Shown here: piece by piece, positions 54,149 to 61,646 of the stretch | Layout: the number at the start of each line of letters is the position of its first letter | Position numbering within the stretch: position 1 is the stretch's first letter | NCBI RefSeq assembly: GCF_000733945.1 | Contig: NZ_JPOL01000002.1 | Location: forward strand, 2,419,001-2,483,000 | Direction: 5' to 3' | DNA length: 64,000 nt | DNA from: Flavimarina sp. Hel_I_48 | Lineage (GTDB): Bacteria > Bacteroidota > Bacteroidia > Flavobacteriales > Flavobacteriaceae | Translations under genes and position numbers: made by a program | Notes under the pieces: generated by a model | The model's input: the letters and a program-made list of their open reading frames with translations, nothing else | Databases searched by the model: none | What the model was told of the DNA's origin: nothing

Positions 54149-55244
54149 AAACAAAAGCTTCACAAAAGAGTGGCTGGGTATTTTTCGGTCAAAAAAAGAA
54201 CATAAAGGCATTAATGTGACCATTTTGGAAAAAATGGTTCACGCATTTTCATTGTTGGAACATCTAAAAATAGAAGGACTTGATTTTGTCTTTAAAGGGG
54301 GCACTTCACTGGTGCTTTTACTTGAAGAAGGCAATCGGTTTTCAATAGATATCGATATTATTTCGAGTGTAGAGCGTGACCCATTGGAAAAAATCCTTGA
54401 TGCGGTTGTTGCCAACTCACATTTTAAAAGCCACACTTTGAATGAACGTCGAAGTTATAAAGAAGGCGTTCCAAAGGCACATTATACTTTTGAATTTGAT
54501 TCAGATTACAACCCGAACGTTCCAGGAACCATTCTGTTGGATATTCTTTTTGACAGCCCACATTATCCAGAGCTCATAGAATCTTCCATTGAAATTCCTT
54601 GGCTATCGGTTAATGAGCCTATAATATCAATTACCACACCTTCGGTAAATTCCATCTGTGGCGACAAGCTTACTGCTTTTGCGCCAGAGACCATCGGTAT
54701 TCCATATTATAAGGGCGACCAGTTATTTGCAATGGAAATCTGTAAGCAATTGTTCGATTTAGGAAAGCTATTTGAAAACATTACGGCTATGGCAATGGTT
54801 AAAAAAAGCTTTTCAGCTTTTGCGAAAGCGGAACTATCATATCGCAGTTCGGATAAAGATTTCAGCGGCAGAAACCTCAAAGAAACAGATGTGCTTTGGG
54901 ATGCCATAGACACCTGTGCCATCATCGCCAAAAGGGAACGTAACCCAACCAAGGAAACAAAAAAGAAGTTTGACGAATTAAACCGTGGCATACGCAGTTT
55001 TGGAAGTGCATTTCTTATGACGGGAAATTTCAGAATAGAGGAAGCCCTTGCAGCTTCTGCCAGGGTAGCTTATTTGAATGCTATATTGTTGCAAGATGAG
55101 ATAACAGAAATTGAATATTACAAAGGACAAGACATAAGTAAACTTAACATTGAAAAAGCAGATTGGGCATTTTTGAACAAACTAAAACGACAGCCAGATA
55201 AAAGCATATTTTATTATTGGTATAAGGCGGTGGAATTACTATAA
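54141..55244 (+). CDS. abiEii: AbiEii-like nucleotidyltransferase toxin
   Basis: A 367-residue nucleotidyltransferase of the AbiEii/AbiGii family. The active-site motif is visible: KGGTSLVLL (residues 52-60) with GG-T-S, then RFSIDIDI (66-73) with the catalytic Asp70 and Asp72. Such toxins (for example MenT and AbiEii) add nucleotides to tRNA or other targets and arrest growth. It is preceded by its AbiEi-like partner with overlap and followed after only 10 bp by a membrane-protein gene, so the four-gene run 53381-58318 is probably one transcript. All key residues look intact. Confidence 0.85.
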   Translation: MIENKSFTKEWLGIFRSKKEHKGINVTILEKMVHAFSLLEHLKIEGLDFVFKGGTSLVLLLEEGNRFSIDIDIISSVERDPLEKILDAVVANSHFKSHTLNERRSYKEGVPKAHYTFEFDSDYNPNVPGTILLDILFDSPHYPELIESSIEIPWLSVNEPIISITTPSVNSICGDKLTAFAPETIGIPYYKGDQLFAMEICKQLFDLGKLFENITAMAMVKKSFSAFAKAELSYRSSDKDFSGRNLKETDVLWDAIDTCAIIAKRERNPTKETKKKFDELNRGIRSFGSAFLMTGNFRIEEALAASARVAYLNAILLQDEITEIEYYKGQDISKLNIEKADWAFLNKLKRQPDKSIFYYWYKAVELL

Positions 55245-55254
55245 ATATGAAGAA

Positions 55255-57534
55255 ATGAATCTAAAATATATAATAGAAATATGCATTGGGATTGATATAG
55301 CCATTATTGGTATCGCTTATCCTATAATAATTGATAAAATATCGAATATTGGAAATAGGTATGACTCAAATTATCTTTCCGAAGTTTTTGAACAAGAATT
55401 TCCACAAAGGGCATATGGTCGCATTTTGCCATTTCGGAGCAGGAAAGTTACCACTTTCGAATGGCTGTTGTTCTTCACTATCGCATCATTTGCCTTTTTG
55501 ATTGCAGGTGCCGAACCATTATTTTGGAAAAACTCAATATGGATGCAAAATTCTGCAAAATTATTGACATTAACTCTTACCTTTTTTCTTGTAATATCCT
55601 TTATAATCTGGCTTGACAAAATAGCGTTATACAACGGAAAACCAGCTCGCCTATTGAAATATCTGATTGCGAAATATCAATCAATTTCAAAAGAAAGTAG
55701 ATATAAAGAAAACCTTATCAATTCACTTAACGAGATAGCCTATTTCGCTGTAGAAAAGGAGGATATCCATTTACAAGAGGAATTGAGTAAGTTTTATACT
55801 GAAGAGTTTATTAAAATTCGTCATAATCATAATTCAAGCGAAGCTTTAGAATATCCATTTTATTTTTATGATGTAACCCGTAAGCTAATTAAAAAATTGC
55901 TTCGGAAAGAAGTTTCTGAATTGGATAGATTGACATCTCCCGCAGTATCAAATTGGTGGTTGTTGGGACAGGATTTTCAGGAGATTCCAATATCAGAAAA
56001 AACGTATGATAGTATGTGGGGCAATATCTATCAGATTTCCGACAATGCAAAGTTTATAAAGGAGCATTGGAGCACTGCACACCAATATTATAGATTTCAA
56101 TTAGGGAGGAAAACTGGCAAATACAACATCGATATTAGAGATTATGAGAACAAGGAGGAAATTGAAATAAGAGAAAGTGAACAGATAAGATTTTTAGAGT
56201 TTCACTATGCATTGGGTGGCTTGTTATTGTATCGTCAAAACAATAATGGACTAAAACGAATTCTAAATTTCACACAAAGTCAGCCGCCAGATTATTACCT
56301 ATTGCCTAACTCTATGTATGACATATTCTACTGGTTTGCCTATTTTAAAGAAGGGTATGTAAACAGAGTTACGCCTACAGATTTTAAATACCCATTTCCA
56401 GACATTGATAATTTAGGCCTCTCACGACAAATAACCTTTTGGATTTGTCAATATGTATGTTTGCTTTTTATAAGACAATTTTTCTTGCAACCCTATTATA
56501 CGTTTCATCAATTTACCGAACAACCAAGATTGCCAAATAAAGTACTTGAATTACTTAAATGGAAAGATGCTTTGGACTATTTCAAGTTTTGTTTAAACAA
56601 AATATTAGAGAATAAAGACTTATTGGATTTACTGGGCTATAATTTGTCAGATGCTATTTTTGAGGATATAGAAGGTTTTGAGCCTGAATTACGAATTAGA
56701 ATTGAAGAGCAAATTCAACAGAATAGAACAAATGCACCATTATCTGATAATAAAATCAATCAATTTTTGGCCAGCAGTTCAACGATGATAGACGACGCAT
56801 TTAATCAGTACAGCCTCATAATAAATAAAGATGATTTTGCAAATGATGAACCTGTGATGCGATTCGGTCTAAATGGAGGTTCCATACTTTTCCGAAAAGA
56901 AGGTTTTACAGAAGGAGACATACCACATCTAAATTATGATTCGATATTTGCACAACAAATCATTTATGACCAAATCAATCGATATATTCCAAACTCTTTC
57001 CTCGGAGCGAGAACACGTAGATACTTAATAGACAGAGAAAACTTTGAAGATGCGTTTAAAAGATTAAAATACGATAAAGAGAAACATCTAATTGTAGGGT
57101 TTGGTTTTTTCGACAATGGTTTAGTCGAAATACCTGATTTCCTTGAGAATATGATTAGGTTGACTTCGCCAGTTTTTACAAATGTACTATTCGTTCTGCC
57201 AAAGACTGACCTTCCGAGAATTAATCATCCAGACCTCAAAGCTGATGAGATTAAAGAACTGCGTCTTGAACCAATTATACCAGACAGAAACGTATATGCC
57301 TCTGTAATCGACTTGAATCTTGATGAGAATAGTGAGTTGAGACAACGCTGGAACACAAATGAAAATCAAAATCCAGCGGAATCTGTACAATTAACAATTG
57401 CATTCATCGCAGAGATTATTTGGAGACAAAATAGAGATGTCGTTCAGTTGAATATCACTTCGCCACTACGTGAACAAGGTATCAAAAATGATTTAAGCGA
57501 TATTGTTCCTTTCAAGACCATTGAAAATGATTGA
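55255..57534 (+). CDS. Unrecognised 759-residue membrane-anchored protein
   Basis: Three membrane segments at residues 5-27, 68-87 and 102-121, then about 640 residues that would lie in the cytoplasm. The large part is rich in aromatic and charged residues with mixed helices; a C-terminal region (near residues 615-690, HLIVGFGFFDNGLVEIP.. and VLFVLPKTDLPRINHP) reads like an alpha/beta fold. No catalytic motif or family is recognised. It starts 10 bp after the AbiEii-like gene and overlaps the arginase-like gene by 8 bp, so it is made together with them. The N-terminal build resembles membrane-anchored effectors of phage defence systems, which is inference only. Confidence 0.85.
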   Translation: MNLKYIIEICIGIDIAIIGIAYPIIIDKISNIGNRYDSNYLSEVFEQEFPQRAYGRILPFRSRKVTTFEWLLFFTIASFAFLIAGAEPLFWKNSIWMQNSAKLLTLTLTFFLVISFIIWLDKIALYNGKPARLLKYLIAKYQSISKESRYKENLINSLNEIAYFAVEKEDIHLQEELSKFYTEEFIKIRHNHNSSEALEYPFYFYDVTRKLIKKLLRKEVSELDRLTSPAVSNWWLLGQDFQEIPISEKTYDSMWGNIYQISDNAKFIKEHWSTAHQYYRFQLGRKTGKYNIDIRDYENKEEIEIRESEQIRFLEFHYALGGLLLYRQNNNGLKRILNFTQSQPPDYYLLPNSMYDIFYWFAYFKEGYVNRVTPTDFKYPFPDIDNLGLSRQITFWICQYVCLLFIRQFFLQPYYTFHQFTEQPRLPNKVLELLKWKDALDYFKFCLNKILENKDLLDLLGYNLSDAIFEDIEGFEPELRIRIEEQIQQNRTNAPLSDNKINQFLASSSTMIDDAFNQYSLIINKDDFANDEPVMRFGLNGGSILFRKEGFTEGDIPHLNYDSIFAQQIIYDQINRYIPNSFLGARTRRYLIDRENFEDAFKRLKYDKEKHLIVGFGFFDNGLVEIPDFLENMIRLTSPVFTNVLFVLPKTDLPRINHPDLKADEIKELRLEPIIPDRNVYASVIDLNLDENSELRQRWNTNENQNPAESVQLTIAFIAEIIWRQNRDVVQLNITSPLREQGIKNDLSDIVPFKTIEND

Positions 57535-58318
57535 ATTCAGAAACCCATATCACATAGAACCACCAGGTGTTTCACGACAAATATTATCGCATCCAACAAA
57601 TGAAACTGAAGCAATAGAACTTGCAGTATTTCAAGAACATCGATACGCATTTTTCTATTGGAACAAATGGATGCGTAAAAATGAAAATACTAATCCACCT
57701 TGTTTGGTTTCGCTAGACTGGCATCAGGATTTATGCTACCCTTGTGAAACAGAAAAAGAATGGTTAGATAAATTAGATTTAACGAGTGATGCAGAAGTGT
57801 CTTTATTCTCTTGGGCAAAACTGGCTGGAAATAATGACGGTCATATTCTATGTGCTGCCTATCTCAATTTGATTGGGGATATCTATGTGCATTGCAGGCA
57901 AGCTTCCTTTCCAGATGCTTGGAAAGATGAAGAATTGATAGATAAGTACGGCAACAAACATACTATCAAAAAATTCAAAACTTTTGACACATTACAGGAT
58001 GATTTATTGAATTCATCAGAAACATCTGTATTTTTTGATATAGACTTGGACTTCTTTTCGATAAAGAATGGCTTAAGTGATGGTTCTTTTGAATTTACCT
58101 ATCTACAGGAACAAGAAATACGTACAATGTTAGATAAGGACAATCCATTAATTCATTGGATTTTTGAACGTTTAAAAGGATTTACTATCGCAACAGAACC
58201 AGAACATTGCGGTGGACTTTTAAGAAGTAATAAGTTTCTTGATTTAATTAGCAAAATCTATTTCAGTCCAGAATTGTTTGCACCTAAATGTAATTGGAAA
58301 TGGAAACCTAAATATTGA
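57527..58318 (+). CDS. UPF0489-like, arginase-fold metalloprotein
   Basis: A 263-residue protein from the ATG at 57527 (overlaps the upstream stop by 8 bp; an earlier TTG at 57503 lies deeper inside that gene). The arginase/ureohydrolase metal ligands are present in order: EHRY (37-40), SLDWHQD with D-x-H-x-D at 64-68, NNDGH with His106, and FFDIDLDFF with D-x-D-x-D at 171-175. Glu224/Glu226 follow. UPF0489 proteins include peptide arginases that turn arginine residues into ornithine. Here it ends a cargo operon with an AbiE-like pair and a membrane protein. Metal-dependent guanidine or amide hydrolysis is inferred; the substrate is unknown. Confidence 0.75.
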   Translation: MIEFRNPYHIEPPGVSRQILSHPTNETEAIELAVFQEHRYAFFYWNKWMRKNENTNPPCLVSLDWHQDLCYPCETEKEWLDKLDLTSDAEVSLFSWAKLAGNNDGHILCAAYLNLIGDIYVHCRQASFPDAWKDEELIDKYGNKHTIKKFKTFDTLQDDLLNSSETSVFFDIDLDFFSIKNGLSDGSFEFTYLQEQEIRTMLDKDNPLIHWIFERLKGFTIATEPEHCGGLLRSNKFLDLISKIYFSPELFAPKCNWKWKPKY

Positions 58319-58346
58319 TGATGAATTGAATCGATAATAATACGGC

Positions 58347-58520
58347 CATTCAGCCCATTCCCCTACATTCCGCGAAAAGCTATATTTCAGGCAAAGCGCT
58401 TCATTAAAACAAGTCTTGGACACAACTATAAAGCTTCCGATTTCCTTTCCACTTGCCCACTCATTCCCAAGAAAATCGGGAAGTGGTCAAACTCCATTTC
58501 AACCTACACCTTTCAAGTTA
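58347..58520. repeat. Element-specific intergenic repeat R, copy 1 (degenerate)
   Basis: Contains the core TTCAGCCCATTCCCCTACAT followed by TCCGCGAAAAGCTA, and TCTTGGACACAA, as in copies 2 and 3, but is more diverged. No gene is seen in it. Confidence 0.65.
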
Positions 58521-58556
58521 AGTCCGCTTGACGTTCTACTTCAAAAGGATATACAG

Positions 58557-58737
58557 TTTTCATAATTCGTTCAGCCCAGTCCCCTGCATTTCGCGAAAAG
58601 CTACATTCCGGGAAAAGAGCTTCTCTGGACAGGTCTTGGACACAATCCCCAATTTCGACTTTCCATTCCGTTAACCCTTCCGCTATGCTGGAAAGTAACA
58701 CTACATTCCCTTGCCAAAATCGTGAATCAAGTCCGTT
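58557..58737. repeat. Element-specific intergenic repeat R, copy 2
   Basis: Matches copy 3 (59161-59342) over about 180 bp: GTTCAGC, CCCCTGCATTTCGCGAAAAG, GAGCTTCTCT, GGTCTTGGACAC, CCCCAATTTC, TTTCCATTCCG, AAAATCGTGAA. On the minus strand it reads as a 62-codon frame, and copy 3 encodes a similar text, but this follows from the repeat. Confidence 0.75.
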
Positions 58738-58778
58738 TAAAAAAGGAAGTTAATTATCATACAATATACACGCAAGGT

Positions 58779-58909
58779 AAACTCGTAAAATACTTTCATC
58801 AAAAGACTACGGCATAAAGCCATCTCTTCTTCCCTCGCTTATTTATTCCGTTTCCTTTTGAGCCAAGATTTTAGCTTCCGTTTGGTTTCTGCTCAAATAT
58901 TGTTTAACC
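58779..58909 (+). promoter_or_regulatory. 131-nt leader repeat, copy 3 (before 52-codon gene)
   Basis: Same 131-nt length and stems as copies 1 and 2; closest to copy 1, with a different central 16 nt. It ends 15 nt before the ATG at 58925. Confidence 0.8.
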
Positions 58910-58924
58910 AAAAATTTTAACATT

Positions 58925-59083
58925 ATGAAAAATACAACTGTAAAATCCGACATTTCATTGCAAGAAGCAGAAGAACATTATCAATTGAGTAGTGAAAATT
59001 ACACTATTGAAAGTGCGGAGAGTCATTTAGCTTACTACAGAGAAAAGCATCCCCTTTACTACCAAGTATTAAGTAATGTTTAA
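58925..59083 (+). CDS. Small 52-residue protein behind leader repeat
   Basis: ATG to TAA frame beginning MKNTTVKSDISLQEAEEHYQ, rich in Glu, Ser and Tyr, with a YYREKHPLYYQVL end. The 131-nt leader repeat precedes it at the same distance as in front of the ParB-like and DUF932 genes, which is the main reason to believe it is translated. No family is recognised. The leader suggests joint control with element maintenance genes. Confidence 0.6.
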   Translation: MKNTTVKSDISLQEAEEHYQLSSENYTIESAESHLAYYREKHPLYYQVLSNV

Positions 59084-59160
59084 TCTGAAAATCAGAAAGA
59101 ACCTTTTGTAGAATGAGATAACTACTCACCAAAGTAATATTAACCTTTTATTGAATACGA

Positions 59161-59342
59161 ATTTCATAACCCGTTCAGCACATTCCCCTGCATTTCGCGA
59201 AAAGCTACATTGCGGGAAAAGAGCTTCTCTAAATAGGTCTTGGACACCATCCCCAATTTCTACTTTCCATTCCGCTAACCCGATCCGCTGCGCTGGAGCG
59301 GAACGCTTCATTCCCAATCCAAAATCGTGAACGGAGTCCGCC
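59161..59342. repeat. Element-specific intergenic repeat R, copy 3
   Basis: Third copy of repeat R, downstream of the 52-codon gene. It carries an inner TCCGCTGCGCTGGAGCGGA palindrome not seen in copy 2. Confidence 0.75.
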
Positions 59343-59421
59343 AAATCGGAATTCCATTTAATCATTTGGTGCCACTTCCTATGTTATTGTACTTCACAAA
59401 GTCTTTAGAAATACTTCCGCA

Positions 59422-59577
59422 CCCTCGCTGCCCTAACCTTTTTTTGCCAGCAAAATACCAACATTTTGAACTTGAACAGACTGCATAAACCGTTACGCTG
59501 CGCTTCACTTTTTATAAGTCCTTATCATTTCAAAATCTTGAAACTGTATCAGCAACAAAAAAAGGTAACAGCGAGGG
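59422..59577. repeat. Long-range inverted repeat before the ssb region
   Basis: CCCTCGCTG..CCTTTTTTTG (59422-59446) is answered by CAAAAAAAGG..CAGCGAGGG (59556-59577) across about 110 nt. It could fold a structured RNA or a cruciform. The stretch between the arms shows no gene. Confidence 0.65.
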
Positions 59578-59581
59578 CGCT

Positions 59582-59755
59582 ATGGGAAGTAAATCTAAAA
59601 TAAAACTTATGAAATCTTACAAAAACATACAAAGGGAAGCGACACCAAAAAAAACAAAAAAGGAAAACGCTCAAGATATAATAAGTAAATCACTTCAAAA
59701 AAATATAAACGCAAACTGTCTGAATGGTTCAGATAGCATTTTAATTAATCTTTAA
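59582..59755 (+). CDS. Possible small basic protein of 57 residues
   Basis: ATG at 59582 (a second in-frame ATG at 59609) to TAA 59753-59755. The product is lysine-rich (ATPKKTKKENAQD) with an Asn-rich end. It begins directly after the right arm of the inverted repeat and ends 11 bp before the first ssb gene, so it could be the first gene of that operon. No family is recognised. Confidence 0.4.
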   Translation: MGSKSKIKLMKSYKNIQREATPKKTKKENAQDIISKSLQKNINANCLNGSDSILINL

Positions 59756-59765
59756 ATATTTTATT

Positions 59766-60110
59766 ATGAGTACTTTAAAAAATCACGTACAGTTAATCGG
59801 AAACGTTGGACAAGAGCCAACAATCACGAACCTTGAAAGCGGAAAAAAAGTAGCCCGTTTTTCAATCGCAACAAACGAGTATTACAAGGATGCCAAAGGC
59901 GAAAAGCAAACCGAAACTAATTGGCATACCGTTGTAGCTTGGGGCAAGACTGCCGAAATTATTAAAAAATATGTTGATAAAGGCAAGGAAGTAGGTGTTA
60001 CGGGAAAACTGAAATCCCGAAGCTACGAGGATAAAGAGGGTATCAAGCGATATGTTACCGAAATCGAAGCAAATGAAATCCTTTTGCTTGGAAGCAAAAA
60101 TGATAAGTAA
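59766..60110 (+). CDS. ssb: Single-stranded DNA-binding protein, copy 1
   Basis: A 114-residue OB-fold protein that coats single-stranded DNA, useful during transfer of the element. Typical start NHVQLIGNVGQEPTITNLESG, aromatic DNA-contact positions (TNWHTVVAWGKTAEII), and end KRYVTEIEANEILLLG. The acidic C-terminal tail of chromosomal SSB (DDDIPF type) is missing, as in many mobile-element SSBs. A closely related second copy lies 74 bp downstream, each with its own terminator. Confidence 0.93.
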   Translation: MSTLKNHVQLIGNVGQEPTITNLESGKKVARFSIATNEYYKDAKGEKQTETNWHTVVAWGKTAEIIKKYVDKGKEVGVTGKLKSRSYEDKEGIKRYVTEIEANEILLLGSKNDK

Positions 60111-60123
60111 TCATTGAAATTTT

Positions 60124-60160
60124 AGAGGGCGTACCTCTCAAACGTTGCGCCCTTTTTTTA
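60124..60160 (+). terminator. Terminator of ssb copy 1
   Basis: AGGGCG .. CGCCCT stem followed by a T run. Confidence 0.7.
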
Positions 60161-60184
60161 TTAATAATCTTTAAAACTTTTATT

Positions 60185-60529
60185 ATGAAAACTATTAAAA
60201 ATCACGTTCAGTTAATTGGAAACATTGGGCAAGACCCACAGGTTACAAATCTTGAAAATGGAAAAATTGTGGCGCAGTTCTCAATGGCTACAAATGAAAA
60301 TTACGAAGACTCAAAAGGGCAGAAGCAATCGGAAACCCATTGGCATAGTATTGTGGCTTGGGGAAAACTTGCTTCAATCATTGAGAAATATGCAGTAGTA
60401 GGAAAACAAATTGCCATTGCGGGCAAATTGGCGCAACGCTCTTATGAAACCAAGGAAGGCGAAAAACGATACTATACCGAAGTTGTAGCAAGAGAAATTC
60501 TTTTGCTCGGGTCTAAAAATGGTAAGTAA
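60185..60529 (+). CDS. ssb: Single-stranded DNA-binding protein, copy 2
   Basis: A 114-residue paralog of the preceding gene, same length and same motif order (NHVQLIGNIGQDPQVTNLENG; THWHSIVAWGKLASII; KRYYTEVVAREILLLG). It also lacks an acidic tail. The two copies differ at many residues but have no gaps, which points to an old tandem duplication with both kept. One may serve transfer and the other replication or recombination, but nothing in the sequence shows which. Confidence 0.93.
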   Translation: MKTIKNHVQLIGNIGQDPQVTNLENGKIVAQFSMATNENYEDSKGQKQSETHWHSIVAWGKLASIIEKYAVVGKQIAIAGKLAQRSYETKEGEKRYYTEVVAREILLLGSKNGK

Positions 60530-60541
60530 CCATAAAAATCC

Positions 60542-60588
60542 AAGAGGGCACAGATACCAGTTTTCAATTAGTTCGTGCCCTCTTTTAA
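60542..60588 (+). terminator. Terminator of ssb copy 2
   Basis: AAGAGGGCAC .. GTGCCCTCTT perfect 10-bp stem. Confidence 0.8.
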
Positions 60589-60612
60589 TTATTCACTTAA
60601 AATAAATGAACA

Positions 60613-60993
60613 ATGAAAGCACAAGTTAACGAAATCAAAGAAGGATTGCAACATTTTCACGGAACGGAAATGTTCTATCAAATCCCATTATTAAGAACAC
60701 GTTTTACGGACGGACTAAAATATCTTGCTAATGTGGCAGATTGTTTTTGGCTCATTACGGACACTTCCGTGATTGCAAAAAGTCTGATGAACCGAAGCGA
60801 ATTTATAACCATAGACTTCAAAAGATTGCCCGAAGAAAAACAGGATTATTCGGGTTATGAAGCCGAGATAATTTACAGCGATGGCAATGATAATATTTTG
60901 GAAAAACACGGTTATCGGGCAACCGATTTTCCACTCGATGAACTGCGGTTATTTTTTGTAAATGATACGCTGATGTTACCAAGCGAATACTAA
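60613..60993 (+). CDS. DUF6876 family protein
   Basis: A 126-residue protein matching the DUF6876 pattern: GLQHFHGTEMFYQIPLLRTRFTDGLKYLANVADCFWLITD near the N-terminus and ELRLFFVNDTLMLPSEY at the end. The family is found on Bacteroidetes conjugative elements next to ssb genes and has no known function. It is followed 11 bp later by a 65-codon gene, so the two may be co-expressed. Confidence 0.8.
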   Translation: MKAQVNEIKEGLQHFHGTEMFYQIPLLRTRFTDGLKYLANVADCFWLITDTSVIAKSLMNRSEFITIDFKRLPEEKQDYSGYEAEIIYSDGNDNILEKHGYRATDFPLDELRLFFVNDTLMLPSEY

Positions 60994-61004
60994 ATTTTAA
61001 AGCT

Positions 61005-61202
61005 ATGGTTTATCTGAATTTTACAGACTTGAGCGAGGAAACTCAAAACCGTCTTTTGGAAGATTCCAAAAAGGATGTGGAACGAAAATTTGGCGATGAT
61101 ATTCGCAAATACGTAAGAGAAAATTATACCTGTTTTGAAACGATGATAGAGGAAGAAGCATTGCGAAATTTATATTCCTATACGTTTATTTTCAACATCT
61201 AA
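61005..61202 (+). CDS. Small conserved-looking protein of 65 residues
   Basis: Starts MVYLNFTDLSEETQNRLLEDSK. The composition is acidic/basic mixed and strongly helical, with one cysteine. It lies 11 bp after the DUF6876 gene and is followed by a clear terminator, which supports that it is real. No family is recognised and no function is proposed. Confidence 0.65.
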   Translation: MVYLNFTDLSEETQNRLLEDSKKDVERKFGDDIRKYVRENYTCFETMIEEEALRNLYSYTFIFNI

Positions 61203-61222
61203 TTTTCTAAACTTTATAGTCA

Positions 61223-61252
61223 AGCACCTCTAAATTTTTGGAGGTGTTTTTG
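61223..61252 (+). terminator. Intrinsic terminator
   Basis: GCACCTC-TAAATTTTTG-GAGGTGTTTTT hairpin with T run. Confidence 0.85.
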
Positions 61253-61439
61253 TATGCAATTAATTTCAAGTCGAGAAAAAAGCGTATCTTTATTTCGCTG
61301 AAATTCAGCACACATAAATTCATATAGTTATCCCATTTTTAACTTTCGCTGGTAGCTGTATCCATCTATATTTTACATATTGGAATTTCCGAATTCCTAA
61401 AAGGGCAATTTGCTTTTTAGCCAGATTGTATGAAATTTT

Positions 61440-61630
61440 TGTCACGCTTTGGCGTGACGAAAAGGAATAGCAAGAGGGTAACGGGCAGAGCCACGTTACA
61501 TATTCCTTTTAGCGTATAAACCATTGAATTTCAAATACTTGAAAATTAATGGATTATATAAATTTCTTCAATTTGCGTCAAATGCCCTTGAACAACCTGT
61601 AAACAGGGATGGATTTACGTCAAATGCACA
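61440..61630 (+). other. Probable origin of transfer (oriT)
   Basis: Dense structure directly upstream of the mobilization genes: hairpin GTCACGCTTTGGCGTGAC (61440-61457); inverted repeat AAAAGGAATA / TATTCCTTTT with an inner GTAAC/GTTAC (61459-61510); direct repeats ATTTGCGTCAAATGC (61571-61585) and ATTTACGTCAAATGC (61613-61627); palindrome CCTGTAAACAGG (61596-61607) between them. Position and architecture suit a relaxase recognition and nick region. The nick site itself is not identified. Confidence 0.65.
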
Positions 61631-61646
61631 ATAAAAGCGAAAGAAA

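Noticed and set aside
58513..58701. Minus-strand frame of 62 codons, with a similar one at 59126-59365
   Set aside because: Both lie wholly inside copies of repeat R. Differences between copies fall at all codon positions, so I treat them as repeat, not genes.
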